From NCBI GenBank assembly GCA_964582525.1, contig CAZOSP010000004.1, positions 6,542-70,541 on the forward strand: a stretch of DNA of 64,000 nt. Direction: 5' to 3'. The position numbers and the translations under genes were made by a program. The notes beneath the pieces were generated by a model. The model did no database searches. It was not told the DNA's origin and saw nothing but the letters and a program-made list of their open reading frames with translations. Positions 63,129 to 64,000 of this stretch are shown piece by piece. This DNA comes from BB31 sp964582525. GTDB lineage: Bacteria > Pseudomonadota > Gammaproteobacteria > Beggiatoales > Beggiatoaceae. How positions within the stretch are numbered: the first letter of the stretch is position 1; each line of letters begins with the position of its first letter.

Positions 63129-63686
63129 ATGAAATTAGTTATCCTAGACCGCGATGGTGTGATTAATCAGGATTCAGATGAATTTATTAAATCCCCTGAA
63201 GAATGGCATCCTATCCCCGGCAGCCTTGAAGCCATAACACGCTTAACCCAAGCCAAATACCGTATTGTGCTTGCCAGCAATCAATCGGGTTTAGCCCGCG
63301 GTTTGTTGAATATCGACACCCTGAATCAAATTCACGAAAAAATGCACCGCAGTTTGGCGGAATTAGGCGGCTATATTGATGTTGTATTTTTTTGCCCGCA
63401 CTCGCCAAAAGCCGCCTGCACATGCCGCAAACCCAAGCCCGGTTTATTTTTAGACATTGCCAGTCGGTTAGGTATTCATTTGACCGGCATTCCAGCAGTA
63501 GGGGATTCTTTACGCGATTTGCAGGCAGCCACCACAGCCGGCGCGAGTCCGATTTTGGTGCGCACGGGCAAGGGCAGAAAAACTGAAAAAGCTTTAGTGG
63601 ATAACGGACTGGTAGATGTACCCGTATATGACGATCTCGCTACTTTTGTTGATAATCTGTTGCAAACTAAAGTGAGCAGTCGTTAG
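63129..63686 (+). CDS. gmhB: D-glycero-beta-D-manno-heptose-1,7-bisphosphate 7-phosphatase
   Basis: 185 residues. HAD phosphatase: nucleophile in LVILDRDGVINQD (DxD), SNQSGLARG, the zinc loop CPHSPKAACTCRKPKPG, and AVGDSLRDLQAATTAGA. Needed for the ADP-heptose of LPS inner core, which fits msbA and lpxB in the same window. In this family a histidinol-phosphatase relative exists, but the four-ligand zinc loop and length favour GmhB. Confidence 0.9.
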   Translation: MKLVILDRDGVINQDSDEFIKSPEEWHPIPGSLEAITRLTQAKYRIVLASNQSGLARGLLNIDTLNQIHEKMHRSLAELGGYIDVVFFCPHSPKAACTCRKPKPGLFLDIASRLGIHLTGIPAVGDSLRDLQAATTAGASPILVRTGKGRKTEKALVDNGLVDVPVYDDLATFVDNLLQTKVSSR

Positions 63687-64000
63687 TGGGAATGGATACA
63701 AACGCTAAGGGATGACCACAAAATAAGGCTAGAAAGGGCGCAAACCTTTGCCCTCGTTCCTAAGTGCCACTTGGGAATGCCGTCCTGACCGCGTTGCGGT
63801 CTGTACGATGACAGCCAGCAACGCTGGCAAGGCATGAGTTCCCAAGCGGTGCTTGGGAACTAGCAAATGGCTACGGCATCCTGTTGCCTAAATTATTTTT
63901 TTGCCAAAAAGTGTAAACTGCTTTGGTGGGGATATGAAGGATGCCTCAATCCGCGCATTTTTTCCCACAAGGCACTGCGCGAATAAAACGTATGACGCGC
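63687..64000. other. Repeat-rich end of the window
   Basis: It contains GTTCCTAAGTGCCACTTGGGAA (63757-63778) and GTTCCCAAGC-GGT-GCTTGGGAAC (63838-63860), plus hairpins GACCGCGTTGCGGTC and GCCAGCAACGCTGGC between them. GATGACCACAAAATAA at about 63711 matches 42297. No gene is visible before the edge. Confidence 0.65.

Overview
The window reads as chromosome of a gammaproteobacterium, most likely a sulfur-oxidising Thiotrichales/Beggiatoales relative. This is inferred from gene content: a NifL/NifA pair beside rnfA, an ispE - tRNA-Gln - prs block, RsmJ, RlmD, MsbA, LpxB and GmhB, a very high density of PAS/CheB/CheR/hybrid-kinase proteins, and many intergenic palindromic repeats. No plasmid or phage backbone is visible. 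Housekeeping genes are intact, and the decayed genes cluster in a few accessory patches.

Layout. 1-2.2 kb: an IS66 transposase remnant, a PulC/GspC-like periplasmic protein and a double-TerB protein. 2.2-8.2 kb (minus strand): glnD, scpB and a PAS hybrid kinase that overlaps scpB. 8.3-13.2 kb: a CheB-CheR-PAS fusion that overlaps an FGGY sugar kinase by one base. 13.2-18 kb: an accessory patch with a decayed small gene, a P2-type cation ATPase that looks imported, an IS200/IS605 remnant, a hairpin element and a broken AAA-ATPase-like gene. 18-25 kb: sixA, a methyltransferase fragment, a class III aminotransferase, a MoeB/ThiF protein, a frameshifted PhnD-like binding protein coupled to a SpoIIE-type phosphatase, an OmpA-like lipoprotein and rsmJ. 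25-30 kb: prs, tRNA-Gln, ispE, a CBS-domain kinase and a double-receiver regulator. 30-36.3 kb: msbA, a lone rnfA and nifLA. 36.4-43.3 kb: a cold-shock protein, rlmD, a dimeric-barrel protein, a CheR/CheB pair, a ferredoxin-dependent bilin reductase-like protein, two small secreted Cys-rich paralogues and a degenerate GGDEF protein. 43.8-47.6 kb: a MinD/ParA-like ATPase, a TonB-dependent receptor and a metallo-beta-lactamase-fold hydrolase. 47.7-51.1 kb: ilvD and lpxB. 51-58.2 kb: a giant two-propeller hybrid kinase facing a secreted TPR-CHAT protein. 58.3-64 kb: a Ubi hydroxylase, a UDP-sugar dehydrogenase, a glycosyltransferase, RNase P RNA, a MazG-like protein and gmhB.

The main functional threads are nitrogen control (GlnD, NifL, NifA, RnfA), envelope and lipopolysaccharide synthesis (MsbA, LpxB, GmhB, UDP-sugar dehydrogenase, glycosyltransferase) and dense signal transduction. 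The strongest new observation is a pair of NifA-type sites (TGT-N10-ACA) 33 bp apart in the rnfA/nifL divergent region, with -24/-12-like elements on both sides. Others are the bilin reductase homologue with no obvious partner, dispersed repeats that have become coding sequence in lpxB and the adjacent giant kinase together with a perfect 197-bp tandem duplication of the lpxB end, and the divergent propeller-kinase/CHAT pair. All family assignments rest on motif recognition by eye; no database search was run.
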